DNA of 35,037 bases. Origin: Lactobacillales bacterium (GTDB lineage: Bacteria > Bacillota > Bacilli > Lactobacillales > Streptococcaceae). Both the position numbers and the translations under genes were made by a program. This document shows positions 9,511 through 17,926 of the stretch, piece after piece. Numbering within the stretch: position 1 is the first letter of the stretch; each line of letters opens with the position of its first letter. The stretch covers positions 1 through 35,037 of the forward strand of contig JAITQW010000018.1 in assembly GCA_031288715.1 (NCBI GenBank), in the 5' to 3' direction. The notes under the pieces were generated by a model, which saw only the letters and a list, made by a program, of their open reading frames with translations, was not told the DNA's origin and searched no databases.

Positions 9511-11583
9511 TTAAGTTTTCGGACGCCTAAACAGCTTCAACCACTCTACTGGAGAGTTATAGTCATCTTCCTTTAACGAATAAGATTCCAGAAGGTTCAC
9601 ATTTCTCTGAAATTCCAACATTTCCTGATTAGTCAATCTCCCCTTATCTCTATACTCAGATATTATTTTGCGCTCTAAATAATATCCACGCATCATTTCC
9701 TCAACATGATCTGTATTAGAACTTATCATTAATCGCTCAATAAAAGAATGATCTTGCAACATTTCAGACTCACGAATTCTATCGGCTTTCAAATAGTTAA
9801 GTAACTCAGAATCATGGGCATCTTTCAAATTTTCTAGATGCGCTAAAATCCGACGTGTATTCTGTTTATAAAGTTTTCGCAAAGAATTTCGCTCTTCTTG
9901 CGTCAATCCACGTCGCTTATGATAATGTTTTCTAAATGCTAAAAACCAATCAACAAAATGTAGCATAGATAAAAATGTTCTCCGAGTCAGTAACCATAAA
10001 AAATGAACACTAGAAACAAAATGATGACTTACTTGTTGTTCACTTCTTCTAATATACATTGAATAATATTTATACGCATAATCACTAATGTTTTTTTTAC
10101 GATATGCATTCTCTAAGCCATCCATTTCAACTTTCAATATCAACAATCGCAAATTATACAGCTCTTGCTTCATCGAATCAGTCTGCAAATCGATCATCAA
10201 CTCCTGAACTCTTCTACGATAATTTTCAATCGTAACATCAATTCCTAAGCGATTTCGAAGTTCTTTCGCCTCCGACTCTAACCTATTCATTACTTCTTCT
10301 AGAATCCGAATTTCGTTCAAATGATTTTTCTGAACTTCTTTTTTCTCTCCTAAAATTGGCAATACAATCAAACCTATCAGAAAAGTGCATAGCGTCACAC
10401 CTGCAACAATTAACAACATCATAGAACGATATGGAAAAAATGTACTAGAATTTACCAATTGTTCTGGCGTCAAAAGAATGGTTGCTATAGATACCGTTCC
10501 TTTCACACCTGAAAAAGTTAATAATAAATTATTTTTAAAATAACGTTTGTATTTCTTTTTACGTCGCCAACTAACTAAACGATAATAACCTGAAATTACC
10601 AAAAAACGAGTTAGAAATAACACTACAGTTAATAATAGAATGATTCCTACAAGAGAAAGATTTTCCAAAATATCTCTCTTGTACATAGGTAGAAAAGCTC
10701 GTTCCAATTCAATCCCAAAAAACGTAAAAACAAGCGCATTCATAACAAACATCAAAGCCTGCCAAACAGTCTGGGTTACCGAATCCACCTGTGCATCCAT
10801 TAATGTTATCTTCTTAAATCTCGCAGCTTGAAAAATCCCTGCAGTTACTGCTGCAATAATTCCAGAAACCTCAAATCTTTCTGCCACAAAAAAAGCTAAA
10901 AAAGGTGAAAGAATCTCTGCTAACAAATACCCCGTAACATCCAATACTTCTAGCTCTTCAAAAATTTTAATTAACACCCGATTAAGCCATCCTAAAGCTC
11001 CTCCAACTAAAATGCCGCCAATAGAAGAAACTAATATCTTCATTCCTGCATCTGAAGCTGAAAAACTCTTATACGTTAATGCAGAAATAGCTAATTGAAA
11101 AGAAATAATTCCAGAAGCATCATTAAACAATCCCTCTCCTTTTAAAAGATTCGCTACCCACTTTGGAAAAGCAAAAGATTTAGAGAGAGAATTCATAGAA
11201 ACAAGATCTGTCGGACCTAGAGCTGCTCCAATCGCAAAACAAGCAGCCAAAGGAATAGATAATCTCAAAAAATAAGCAGAGAAACCTACTGATAATACTG
11301 TTAAGAATACCAAAACAAATGCTAAAAAAATAACAGCTTTCCAGTGCTTTAAAATTGAAACAATATCACTCTCCTCACCTTCACGAAACAACAAAGGTGC
11401 AATTAATAGAGCAATAAAAATTTCAGAATTTAAGCTAAGCTTATCTTGCGAGGAAAAATAACCAAAAAATACTCCAAACATCAGCTGAATCAACGGTAAA
11501 GGCAGTCGTGGGAACAAACGACTAATAACGTTTGAAAAAATCATTGTTAGAAAAAATAGAATAATATAAACCACAAATATCAA
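9511..11583 (-). CDS. CPA1-family cation:proton antiporter (NhaP/NhaK-like)
   Basis: About 690 residues. The first 400 or so form a 12-13-segment membrane domain, followed by a long charged cytoplasmic tail of about 270 residues. The CPA1 signatures are present: ALGPTDLVSMNSL in place of the usual GPTDPVAV, and EGLFNDASGIISFQ, the paired-acid ND motif of the transport site. Such proteins exchange Na+ or K+ for protons. I choose a TTG start at 11583 because GGAGG lies seven bases ahead of it. The next upstream start (another TTG at 11613) has no ribosome binding site. It is transcribed alone and faces away from the tRNA gene. Confidence 0.88.
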   Translation of the reverse strand: MIFVVYIILFFLTMIFSNVISRLFPRLPLPLIQLMFGVFFGYFSSQDKLSLNSEIFIALLIAPLLFREGEESDIVSILKHWKAVIFLAFVLVFLTVLSVGFSAYFLRLSIPLAACFAIGAALGPTDLVSMNSLSKSFAFPKWVANLLKGEGLFNDASGIISFQLAISALTYKSFSASDAGMKILVSSIGGILVGGALGWLNRVLIKIFEELEVLDVTGYLLAEILSPFLAFFVAERFEVSGIIAAVTAGIFQAARFKKITLMDAQVDSVTQTVWQALMFVMNALVFTFFGIELERAFLPMYKRDILENLSLVGIILLLTVVLFLTRFLVISGYYRLVSWRRKKKYKRYFKNNLLLTFSGVKGTVSIATILLTPEQLVNSSTFFPYRSMMLLIVAGVTLCTFLIGLIVLPILGEKKEVQKNHLNEIRILEEVMNRLESEAKELRNRLGIDVTIENYRRRVQELMIDLQTDSMKQELYNLRLLILKVEMDGLENAYRKKNISDYAYKYYSMYIRRSEQQVSHHFVSSVHFLWLLTRRTFLSMLHFVDWFLAFRKHYHKRRGLTQEERNSLRKLYKQNTRRILAHLENLKDAHDSELLNYLKADRIRESEMLQDHSFIERLMISSNTDHVEEMMRGYYLERKIISEYRDKGRLTNQEMLEFQRNVNLLESYSLKEDDYNSPVEWLKLFRRPKT

Positions 11584-11631
11584 ATGAGATCCTCCTTCGT
11601 ACAGATTAAACAACGCTAGTGAAACAACTTT

Positions 11632-11662
11632 ATTATATTAGTCCAACTGCACTAATTGTAAA
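11632..11662 (-). promoter_or_regulatory. Possible promoter of the antiporter gene
   Basis: On the minus strand there is a perfect -10 box TATAAT (11632-11637). TTTACA lies 19 bases upstream, a longer spacer than ideal. The position, about 50 bases before the TTG start, is suitable. Confidence 0.45.
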
Positions 11663-11851
11663 ATAACAAAAATCTCTAAAAATTCCCTCAATTTACTCCA
11701 TGATAAGTAGAAATATTTGATATAATAGCATTATAGTTGATTATCTTGAAAATCGGTTAGAAATTTTTACTTTTATTTTACGTAACAAAATACAATAATA
11801 ATGGTAATTTATTATAAAAATTTAATAATTTTCAAGGTAGTAGGCTATATG

Positions 11852-11925
11852 GTTCGTGTAGCTCAGCAGGATAGAGCAACCGCCTCCTAAGCGGTAGGTC
11901 GTCGGTTCAATTCCGGCCACGAACA
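11852..11925 (+). tRNA. tRNA-Arg (anticodon CCU)
   Basis: A complete 74-base cloverleaf. The acceptor arms GTTCGTG and CACGAAC pair perfectly and are followed by discriminator A. The D arm is GCTC...GAGC. The anticodon stem ACCGC/GCGGT encloses the loop CTCCTAA with anticodon CCT, which reads AGG. The T arm GTCGG/CCGGC encloses TTCAATT. CCA is not encoded. Although tRNA genes are common phage attachment sites, I found no repeated copy of its 3' end in the window. Confidence 0.95.
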
Positions 11926-11947
11926 TATCGAGAAAAGCTGTGAGAGC

Positions 11948-11993
11948 AGCAAGAATTGACTTCAAAAGAGAGATTTAAAAGTTATTCAGCAAG
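11948..11993 (+). repeat. Short dispersed repeat, copy 1 (after the tRNA gene)
   Basis: About 46 bases starting AGCAAGAATTGACTTCA and running through AGATTTAAAAGTTATTCAG. They match the minus strand at 29686-29639 (AGCAAGAATTGATTTCA to TTATTCAGTAGCC) at roughly four positions in five. The copy begins 23 bases after the tRNA gene. It is non-coding. Its origin is unclear. Confidence 0.55.
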
Positions 11994-12016
11994 CATTGAA
12001 AGGATAGCTATCTCAT

Positions 12017-12262
12017 TTACACATCATCTTTAATAATCAAAATCTGTTTCCACATTTCTTTCTCCAAGCCATCCGAATATAGTAAGTAGAAAAAAGGAAT
12101 TTCAAAAAAATTTGCAATCCGAATCAATGTCTCAATATCAGGACTTCTGCGACCATTCTCATAAGATTCATATGTAGAACGCGAAAGTTGAAACTTTTTC
12201 GCAAATTCTGCCTGTGTTATTTTCCTCTGAGCTCTCATGTACTTCAATAACGTAGAATTCAC
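12017..12262 (-). CDS. XRE-family helix-turn-helix transcriptional regulator
   Basis: An 81-residue DNA-binding protein: one Cro/CI-type HTH domain (residues 5-60) and a short tail. The helix-turn-helix is clear: ITQAEFAKKFQLSRSTYESYENGRRSPD, with the conserved Q-A/E-x-A and S-x-x-x-Y-E-x-G-R-x-x-P pattern. CTCCCTTACAG lies ahead of the start on the plus strand, giving a GGGAG site on the minus strand. The target is unknown; a palindrome near its own promoter suggests autoregulation. It stands alone between the tRNA gene and phoU. Confidence 0.88.
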   Translation of the reverse strand: MNSTLLKYMRAQRKITQAEFAKKFQLSRSTYESYENGRRSPDIETLIRIANFFEIPFFYLLYSDGLEKEMWKQILIIKDDV

Positions 12263-12292
12263 AAAAACATCTCCCTTACAGAATGAATGGAA

Positions 12293-12308
12293 TTACACTT
12301 GACTGTAA
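12293..12308 (-). promoter_or_regulatory. Palindrome (possible operator) in the XRE gene leader
   Basis: TTACACTTGACTGTAA has 5-base arms TTACA/TGTAA around six bases and lies about 30 bases before the XRE start. A promoter-like pair, ATGAAC - 17 bases - TATTAT on the minus strand, sits immediately upstream, so the palindrome falls in the early transcribed region. Binding by the adjacent regulator is inference. Confidence 0.4.
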
Positions 12309-12436
12309 CATCATTCTATAATAAGTTCCCTCACTATTTTGTTCATCTTTTATAAAAAAGCAGAAAAAAAATGATCACCTACATATTGATTTATCATTTT
12401 ATTTTTGACACTACACTAAATTTCTGGATTCAATAT

Positions 12437-12472
12437 CAAAAGGTGTCAATGATTATCTGATCATCAACACCC
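12437..12472 (-). terminator. Terminator after phoU (end of the pst operon)
   Basis: GGTGT..ATGAT and ATCAT..ACACC arms at 12442-12471 form a 12-base stem with one mismatched pair around TATCTG. On the minus strand the hairpin is followed by TTTTGATATT. It lies about 75 bases after the phoU stop codon, as expected for the operon end. A second pair, TTGACAC (12405-12411) and GTGTCAA (12443-12449), could form an alternative structure. Confidence 0.6.
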
Positions 12473-12543
12473 TAAAAACACCTTAAGCGATGGAGTTAAA
12501 ATTTCGTATTAACATAATCATATATAGTTTACATATCTACAAA

Positions 12544-13224
12544 CTAAACTGTCCTCTCATTATTCGAAGAGGTCAACTCTGAAATTTTTCCAGTTTGCAA
12601 ATAAACAATCCATTCGCAAATATTAACAACATAATCACCAATACGCTCCAAGAAACCTGCCACACTTAGATAATCATGTCCTGAAACAACGGTTTCTGGA
12701 TTTTCTTTCATTATTTGAACCGATTTTTGATGGATGCTGTCATAATAATCATTCACTACACTATCCCACTTAGAAATTTCTTTTGCTCGCTCAAAATCAT
12801 ACTCAATATATGCATTTAACATCGCATCCATCATTTTTTGCACTTGCAAACTCATTTTTGAAATTTCTCCTTCAATCGAAAGAATGCGAGTTTCTCCTTT
12901 CATTCGAATCGTCGATTTTGCAATGGAGACTGCATGATCCCCCATTCTCTCTAAATCACTACTTGCTTTCATAACCGTAATAATAATTCGTAAATCTATC
13001 GTTACCGGTTGCTGCAATGCAATCAATTCAAAAGATTTTTTCTCAATCCTAATTTCTAACTCATTGATTTCATCATCTCTTTCAATTACTTCGTTAGCAA
13101 ATTTTCGATCATGATCGATAAAGGAAGTAACTGCTTTATTAATCGCATCCGACACCTGAACACCCATATCATAAAACTTACGGTGTAGTTTTGTTAATTG
13201 CTGTTCAAACTGACTTCGTAACAT
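12544..13224 (-). CDS. phoU: Phosphate-transport accessory/regulatory protein PhoU
   Basis: A 226-residue protein made of two PhoU three-helix repeats. It shows the acidic metal-binding patterns E-R-D-D-E-I-N-E-L-E (about 50-60) and S-D-L-E-R-M-G-D-H-A (about 90-99), and the matching FLERIGDYVVNICEW in the second repeat (about 195-209). PhoU links the Pst transporter to phosphate signalling and restrains uptake. I chose the ATG at 13224 (MLRSQFEQQL), nine bases after AGAGGA; the longer frame adds 16 unlikely residues. It is the last gene of the pst operon, 195 bases after the second pstB. Confidence 0.95.
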   Translation of the reverse strand: MLRSQFEQQLTKLHRKFYDMGVQVSDAINKAVTSFIDHDRKFANEVIERDDEINELEIRIEKKSFELIALQQPVTIDLRIIITVMKASSDLERMGDHAVSIAKSTIRMKGETRILSIEGEISKMSLQVQKMMDAMLNAYIEYDFERAKEISKWDSVVNDYYDSIHQKSVQIMKENPETVVSGHDYLSVAGFLERIGDYVVNICEWIVYLQTGKISELTSSNNERTV

Positions 13225-13292
13225 TCTAATTCTTCCTCTCTTTTTGCCTCCACGCCAAAACATATGTACCAACTAATACTAGCATCATGCAC

Positions 13293-13311
13293 TATTTTAC
13301 GTAGCAAAATA
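13293..13311. repeat. Palindrome TATTTTACGTAGCAAAATA, copy 2
   Basis: A 19-base sequence with 6-base arms TATTTT/AAAATA in the pstB-phoU spacer. It differs at one base from 11774-11792, which lies upstream of the tRNA gene. It could be a regulator-binding site or chance in AT-rich DNA. The spacer also holds a TTGATA/TATCAA dyad near 13330-13350. Confidence 0.35.
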
Positions 13312-13419
13312 TTATTTACAAAAGCACTTGATATCATATAATTTTATCAAATAATTACTAGAAAATAAATTCCTTTGTATTTAAGAACTATTTTCTTAAA
13401 AAATTTTTACCATTTTTGG

Positions 13420-14184
13420 CTAACCAAATTTTCCAGCAATATAATCCTCCGTTTCTTTTTTATTTGGAGCAATGAAAATTTCCTTAGTAGTATTGTATTC
13501 TATCAATTCGCCTTCTAAAAAAAAAGCTGTTCTATCTGAGATTCGCGAGGCTTGCTGCATATTGTGTGTTACAATCACCATTGTATACCGATCTTTCAAT
13601 TCTAATAATAACTTCTCAATTTGCCCAGCAGAAATCGGATCCAGAGCAGATGTGGGTTCATCCAATAAAATTACTTCTGAGCCAATCGCCAACACTCTTG
13701 CAATACACACTCTTTGTTGTTGCCCTCCAGACAATCCAAGCGCACTATCATGTAACTTATCTTTCACATCATCCCAAACAGCTACATCTTTTAAACTTTT
13801 TTCCACTAATTCATTCAATAATTGCTTATCACGAACTCCTTTAAGTCGCAAACCATACACCACATTTTCATAGATCGAAAATGGAAATGGATTAGGTTGT
13901 TGAAACACCATTCCTATTTCTTTGCGAAGTTCTACTGTATCCATCTTTGGTCCATAAATATCCTTTCCATCGTAAAAAATAGAGCCTGTAATCGTCACAT
14001 TTGCTACCAGATCATTCATCCTATTTATAGAACGAAGCAAAGTAGATTTTCCACTCCCAGAAGGACCAATCAAAGCAGTGATTTCATTTTCATAAAAATC
14101 CAAAGAAATAGATTTCAATGAACGTTTTTTACCATAATACAAATTTAAATCACGAACGCTGATTAGAATTTCTGATTTCACCAT
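13420..14184 (-). CDS. pstB: Phosphate ABC transporter ATP-binding protein PstB (second copy)
   Basis: A 254-residue ABC ATPase that drives phosphate import. It has Walker [10 protein letters not shown] (40-48), the Q-loop FQQPNPFP, the ABC signature LSGGQQQR, Walker [14 protein letters not shown] and the switch histidine in IVTHNMQQA. The block RSINRMNDL and the ending Y-I-A-G-K-F-G are typical of PstB. The ATG at 14184 is preceded by AAGGGGAG. It follows another pstB by 34 bases; paired pstB genes in one operon are common in Firmicutes. The two ATPases are clearly diverged, so this is an old duplication. Confidence 0.96.
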   Translation of the reverse strand: MVKSEILISVRDLNLYYGKKRSLKSISLDFYENEITALIGPSGSGKSTLLRSINRMNDLVANVTITGSIFYDGKDIYGPKMDTVELRKEIGMVFQQPNPFPFSIYENVVYGLRLKGVRDKQLLNELVEKSLKDVAVWDDVKDKLHDSALGLSGGQQQRVCIARVLAIGSEVILLDEPTSALDPISAGQIEKLLLELKDRYTMVIVTHNMQQASRISDRTAFFLEGELIEYNTTKEIFIAPNKKETEDYIAGKFG

Positions 14185-14218
14185 TCCTAAAATCTCCCCT
14201 TAACTTATCTGAAAAATA

Positions 14219-15028
14219 TTAGCCAAAATGCCCTGAAACATAATCTTCTGTTGCTTGAATCTTCGGACGAGTAAAAATTCGCTTTGTTCGATCGTATTCA
14301 ATCACTTCTCCCGAATAGAAAAATGCTGTATAATCACTGATTCTCGCTGCTTGTTGCATATTATGCGTCACAATAATAATCGTATAATCCTTTTTCAAAT
14401 CCCACAAAGTTTCCTCTACAACAGAGATTGAAATCGGATCCAAAGCAGAAGCTGGTTCGTCTAACAACAAGATATCCGGTTGCATTGCAATGGAGCGAGC
14501 AATACAAAGTCGTTGTTGTTGACCACCAGAAAGTGCTAACGCAGATTTATCTAGCTCATCTTTAACCTGATCCCATAAAGCTGCTTTTTTTAAACTAGTT
14601 TCTACAATTTCATCCAGTATTTTCTTATCCTTCAAGCCAAAACGCTCCAAAGCAAAAGTAATATTTTTTCGAATCGACTTGGAAAATGGATTCGGACGTT
14701 GAAACACCATTCCTATATGCTTACGCATTGCGTATACATTCATATTTTCAACATTAATGTCGATCCCATGATAAAAAATTTCACCTGTCACTCTCGCAAG
14801 TGCAATATTATCATTCATTCTATTAAGTGCACGAAGATACGTTGATTTCCCACTTCCAGAAGGTCCAATCAGCGATGTAATTTTATTTTTTTCGAATTCT
14901 AAAGAAACCCCTTTAATTGATTCTTTATTTCCATAAGATATTCGAAGATCGTTAGTATATAAAATAATTTCACGTCCATACTTAGACGGCAAAACAATAT
15001 ATCGCTCATTCCAATTATACTCAGTCAC
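14219..15028 (-). CDS. pstB: Phosphate ABC transporter ATP-binding protein PstB (first copy)
   Basis: A 269-residue ABC ATPase with Walker [10 protein letters not shown] (55-63), Q-loop FQRPNPFS, signature LSGGQQQR, Walker B ILLLDEPASALDP and [10 protein letters not shown]. It carries about 15 extra N-terminal residues compared with the second copy. The start is GTG at 15028, seven bases after AGGAGG; no ATG fits as well. A 79-base gap separates it from pstA, and the second pstB follows it. It should pair with PstC and PstA at the membrane; whether the two ATPases work as a heterodimer or under different conditions cannot be read from sequence. Confidence 0.96.
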   Translation of the reverse strand: MTEYNWNERYIVLPSKYGREIILYTNDLRISYGNKESIKGVSLEFEKNKITSLIGPSGSGKSTYLRALNRMNDNIALARVTGEIFYHGIDINVENMNVYAMRKHIGMVFQRPNPFSKSIRKNITFALERFGLKDKKILDEIVETSLKKAALWDQVKDELDKSALALSGGQQQRLCIARSIAMQPDILLLDEPASALDPISISVVEETLWDLKKDYTIIIVTHNMQQAARISDYTAFFYSGEVIEYDRTKRIFTRPKIQATEDYVSGHFG

Positions 15029-15107
15029 AAAAATTCCTCCTGAAATAAAAAGCTAAAAAAGTACAAAAAGCATACCGCTCAGCTCACAGAATTTCACTCA
15101 AATAAAT

Positions 15108-15992
15108 CTATGCAGAAGTCAACTTTCTATGCAATCGTTTCCCAATAAAACGTGCACAAAAATTAAAAAACAGTACCACCAAAATTAATACAGCAGATGC
15201 GCAGGCAGAAACAGTATCTCCATCAGGAGTAATGCCTTCAGAATTAACTTTCCAAATGTGCACAGCTAATGTTTCTGCTTGTCGAAAAATACACAACGGT
15301 GAAGAAATACTCATCGGATTCCAGCTCGACCAATTAATTGCAGGAGCAGATTGACCTGCAGTATAAATCAATGCTGCCGCTTCTCCAAAAATTCTTCCTG
15401 AAGCTAAAATCACCCCCGTAATCATCCCTGGTAAACTTTCTGGAACTACCACATATAAAACTGTTTCCCAACGAGAAAGACCTAAAGAAAGTCCAGCTTC
15501 TCTCTGTGTAAAATGTACAGAACGCAAAGCTTCTTCTACATTTCTAGTCATCATCGGCAGATTGAACACCGTGAGAGCCATAGCTCCGGAAATAATAGAG
15601 AAACCATATCCCATTTGCACTACAAACACAAGAAAACCAAACAACCCAACCACAATTGAAGGCAGAGAAGACAAAATTTCAATCGTAATTCTCACCGCAT
15701 CTGTTACCCAATGCTTTCTTGCATACTCCGATAGATAAATTCCTGCACCTAGTGAAATAGGAAAACTAATAAGCATCGTAATCAACAACAAGCACAGTGA
15801 ATTAAACAACTGAATACCAATTCCTCCACCTGCTTCATATGATTTTGCCGGTGTAGTCAAAAAATCAATGGATAAGTGTGGAATCCCTCGAACAAGAATA
15901 TAAAGCAAAAGTGATGCCAAAATAGCAATGATTAAAAAAGACATTCCGTAAAGTATACGTGTAAAATATTTATCCAACTTCCTTGGATTCAT
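15108..15992 (-). CDS. pstA: Phosphate ABC transporter permease PstA
   Basis: A 294-residue inner-membrane permease with six predicted membrane segments. The first is SFLIIAILASLLLYILV, and the ABC coupling loop is EAGLSLGLSRWETVLYVVVPESLPGMITG (the EAA motif, about residues 163-191). The substrate domain FLTTPAKSYEAGGGIG near residue 45 is typical of PstA. The ATG overlaps the pstC stop codon (ATGA, 15989-15992), indicating translational coupling. With PstC it forms the phosphate channel. Confidence 0.95.
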   Translation of the reverse strand: MNPRKLDKYFTRILYGMSFLIIAILASLLLYILVRGIPHLSIDFLTTPAKSYEAGGGIGIQLFNSLCLLLITMLISFPISLGAGIYLSEYARKHWVTDAVRITIEILSSLPSIVVGLFGFLVFVVQMGYGFSIISGAMALTVFNLPMMTRNVEEALRSVHFTQREAGLSLGLSRWETVLYVVVPESLPGMITGVILASGRIFGEAAALIYTAGQSAPAINWSSWNPMSISSPLCIFRQAETLAVHIWKVNSEGITPDGDTVSACASAVLILVVLFFNFCARFIGKRLHRKLTSA

Positions 15993-16912
15993 CCCCTAAA
16001 TGCTCCCCTCTTCCCAATCATTCGAATCAACACATTAAAAATTAAACTCATCAATAATAATAACAATGCCAACGACCATAAAACGTTATTTTCCAATGTT
16101 CCAGAAATAGTATTACCAATTCCCATCGTCAAAATAGAAGTTAGTGTAGCTGCCGGCGTCGTTAAATTTTTTGGCATAACCACTGTATTTCCAATGACCA
16201 TTTGAATTGCTAAGGCTTCGCCAAATGCACGTGCCATTCCAAATATTACCGCTGTCAAAATTCCGGATGTAGATGCTCGCAACAAAACTCGCCAAATCGT
16301 TTGTGCCCGCGTAGCTCCAAGTCCTAAGGAGGCTTCTCGATAATGTTTTGGCACAGCCCTCAGAGCATCTACTGTCATTGAAGTCACCGTTGGCAAAATC
16401 ATCACAAACAATACAAAAGTTCCAGATAAGATTCCAAATCCTGTTCCACCAAAAATTTTTCGAACCAATGGTACAATCACTGTCAATCCAACAAATCCGT
16501 AAACAACAGAAGGAATTCCCACTAACAATTCAATCGCAGGTTGCATAATTCTTACGCCACGTTTCGGGGAAATTTCTGTCATAAAGATCGCTGCTCCAAT
16601 CGCAAATGGAGTCGCAACAAGTGCAGATAAAAACGTTACCAAAAATGAACCTACAATCATAGGGAAAGCTCCTACCAACGGTTTCCCATCTGCTCCCATT
16701 TGACCAGGATTCCAATCCATTCCAAATAAGAAAGAAAATACATTTATTTTATTAACAAAAAAGGTTGCTAAGCCCTTGCTCGCAACAAAATAAAAAATAA
16801 ATCCTACAATCAATACAATCAGCGTAATACATAAAAATGTAATTCCTTTACCCACACTCTCCATTCGAGCGCGTTTAGATTTGGACAACAGCTCTGTCTT
16901 GATGTCTTTCAC
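15989..16912 (-). CDS. pstC: Phosphate ABC transporter permease PstC
   Basis: About 307 residues and six membrane segments, the partner of PstA. Features are the first membrane segment near residues 25-45, FSFLFGMDWNPG (typical of PstC), GIPSVVYGFVGL, and the coupling loop REASLGLGATRAQTIWRVLLRAS. I place the start at a GTG at 16912 (KDIKTELLSKSK...), eight bases after AAGGAG. A longer frame starting at 16948, which overlaps the pstS stop, lacks a clear ribosome binding site. Its stop overlaps the pstA start. Confidence 0.93.
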   Translation of the reverse strand: MKDIKTELLSKSKRARMESVGKGITFLCITLIVLIVGFIFYFVASKGLATFFVNKINVFSFLFGMDWNPGQMGADGKPLVGAFPMIVGSFLVTFLSALVATPFAIGAAIFMTEISPKRGVRIMQPAIELLVGIPSVVYGFVGLTVIVPLVRKIFGGTGFGILSGTFVLFVMILPTVTSMTVDALRAVPKHYREASLGLGATRAQTIWRVLLRASTSGILTAVIFGMARAFGEALAIQMVIGNTVVMPKNLTTPAATLTSILTMGIGNTISGTLENNVLWSLALLLLLMSLIFNVLIRMIGKRGAFRG

Positions 16913-16947
16913 TAAAAATACTCCTTCATCTTTTACGAGAAAATACA

Positions 16948-17820
16948 CTATTTCTTCAAAAATTTAACAGAGCCTTTTGCATCTCGCTCCACTTTCATAT
17001 CCTTTATAGGAATATACCCTAATTTTTTAACAACATTCATTTGCACTTCAGGACTATCCATATATTCTAAAAATTTTTTCGTCAAAAAATTTAGCTTGCC
17101 CTTAGTATACATATGCTCATAAGACCAAATTTTCCACTTTCCAGAAGCAACATTCTTTTCATTAGGAGCAACATCATCAATTAAAGGTTGTACCAAATCT
17201 TTATTTTTAGCATAAGAGAAAGCAAGATAACTGATAGCTCCAAGCGTAGAACTGACCGTTTGCCTAACCATTCCAGAAGAATCTTGCTCTTGTGCTTTCT
17301 TAGAAATTTTCCCGGACAAAACACACTGTTCAAACGTCATTCGTGTTCCTGAACCAGACGCACGATTCAATAAAACAATAGGAGTATCTGCTCCACCAAC
17401 TTCTTTCCAATTCTGAATTTTTCCTAAAAAAATATCTCTAAGTTGCCTCATTGTTATTTTTTTTACTTTTGCATTTTTATTAATAACAGGTGTAATACCA
17501 ACCACACATACCTTATGATCAACTAATTTATCAGCTGCAATTCCCTTTTTTTCTTCAGCAAATAAATCAGAATTCCCTATTTGAACAGCTCCTTCTTGCA
17601 CTTGTGAAAGTCCAGTACCACTACCTCCACCCTGAACAATCACAAACTTTCCAGGATGGGCTTGCGAAAATTTTTCACCTGCATTCTCTAATAATAATTG
17701 CAACGCAGAAGAACCCACAGCAGTAATTGATTGCCCTTTATCAACCCATTTTGCACATCCATTTACACAAAAGAGAGAAGCATACAAAATCAAAAAATAA
17801 GCCCATGTTTTTCTTTTCAT
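16948..17820 (-). CDS. pstS: Phosphate-binding lipoprotein PstS
   Basis: The 290-residue extracellular phosphate receptor of the Pst system. A basic N-terminus, a hydrophobic stretch and the lipobox VNGC (19-22) indicate lipid anchoring at Cys22. Phosphate-binding segments are recognisable: TAVGSSALQ near residue 33, GGGSGTGLSQV near 65 and NRASGSGTRMTFE near 153, with Ser/Thr/Arg contacts typical of PstS. It is the first gene of the operon, 107 bases after rnjB. The leader contains an ATGACT - 17 bases - TATATG promoter candidate, which would allow phosphate-responsive control separate from rnjB. I could not define Pho boxes. Confidence 0.95.
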   Translation of the reverse strand: MKRKTWAYFLILYASLFCVNGCAKWVDKGQSITAVGSSALQLLLENAGEKFSQAHPGKFVIVQGGGSGTGLSQVQEGAVQIGNSDLFAEEKKGIAADKLVDHKVCVVGITPVINKNAKVKKITMRQLRDIFLGKIQNWKEVGGADTPIVLLNRASGSGTRMTFEQCVLSGKISKKAQEQDSSGMVRQTVSSTLGAISYLAFSYAKNKDLVQPLIDDVAPNEKNVASGKWKIWSYEHMYTKGKLNFLTKKFLEYMDSPEVQMNVVKKLGYIPIKDMKVERDAKGSVKFLKK

Positions 17821-17905
17821 TAACCTGTCCCTAACATATAAAATATAGTAATTATTCAGTCATATACTAGAATAAATTACTAAAAATAAATAATTCTGAA
17901 CTTGT

Positions 17906-17926
17906 AAACATTTATAAAAAGTACTA
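17906..17926 (-). terminator. Weak stem-loop after rnjB
   Basis: Just after the rnjB stop codon, AAAAGT and ACTTTTT can pair around a 7-base loop, followed by T/A-rich sequence on the minus strand. The six A/T-rich pairs make this a weak terminator at best, so some read-through into pstS is possible. Confidence 0.3.

Noticed and set aside
11905..11925. tRNA-Arg 3' end as an attachment site for an integrated element.
   Set aside because: No second copy of the 3' end and no integrase gene in the window.
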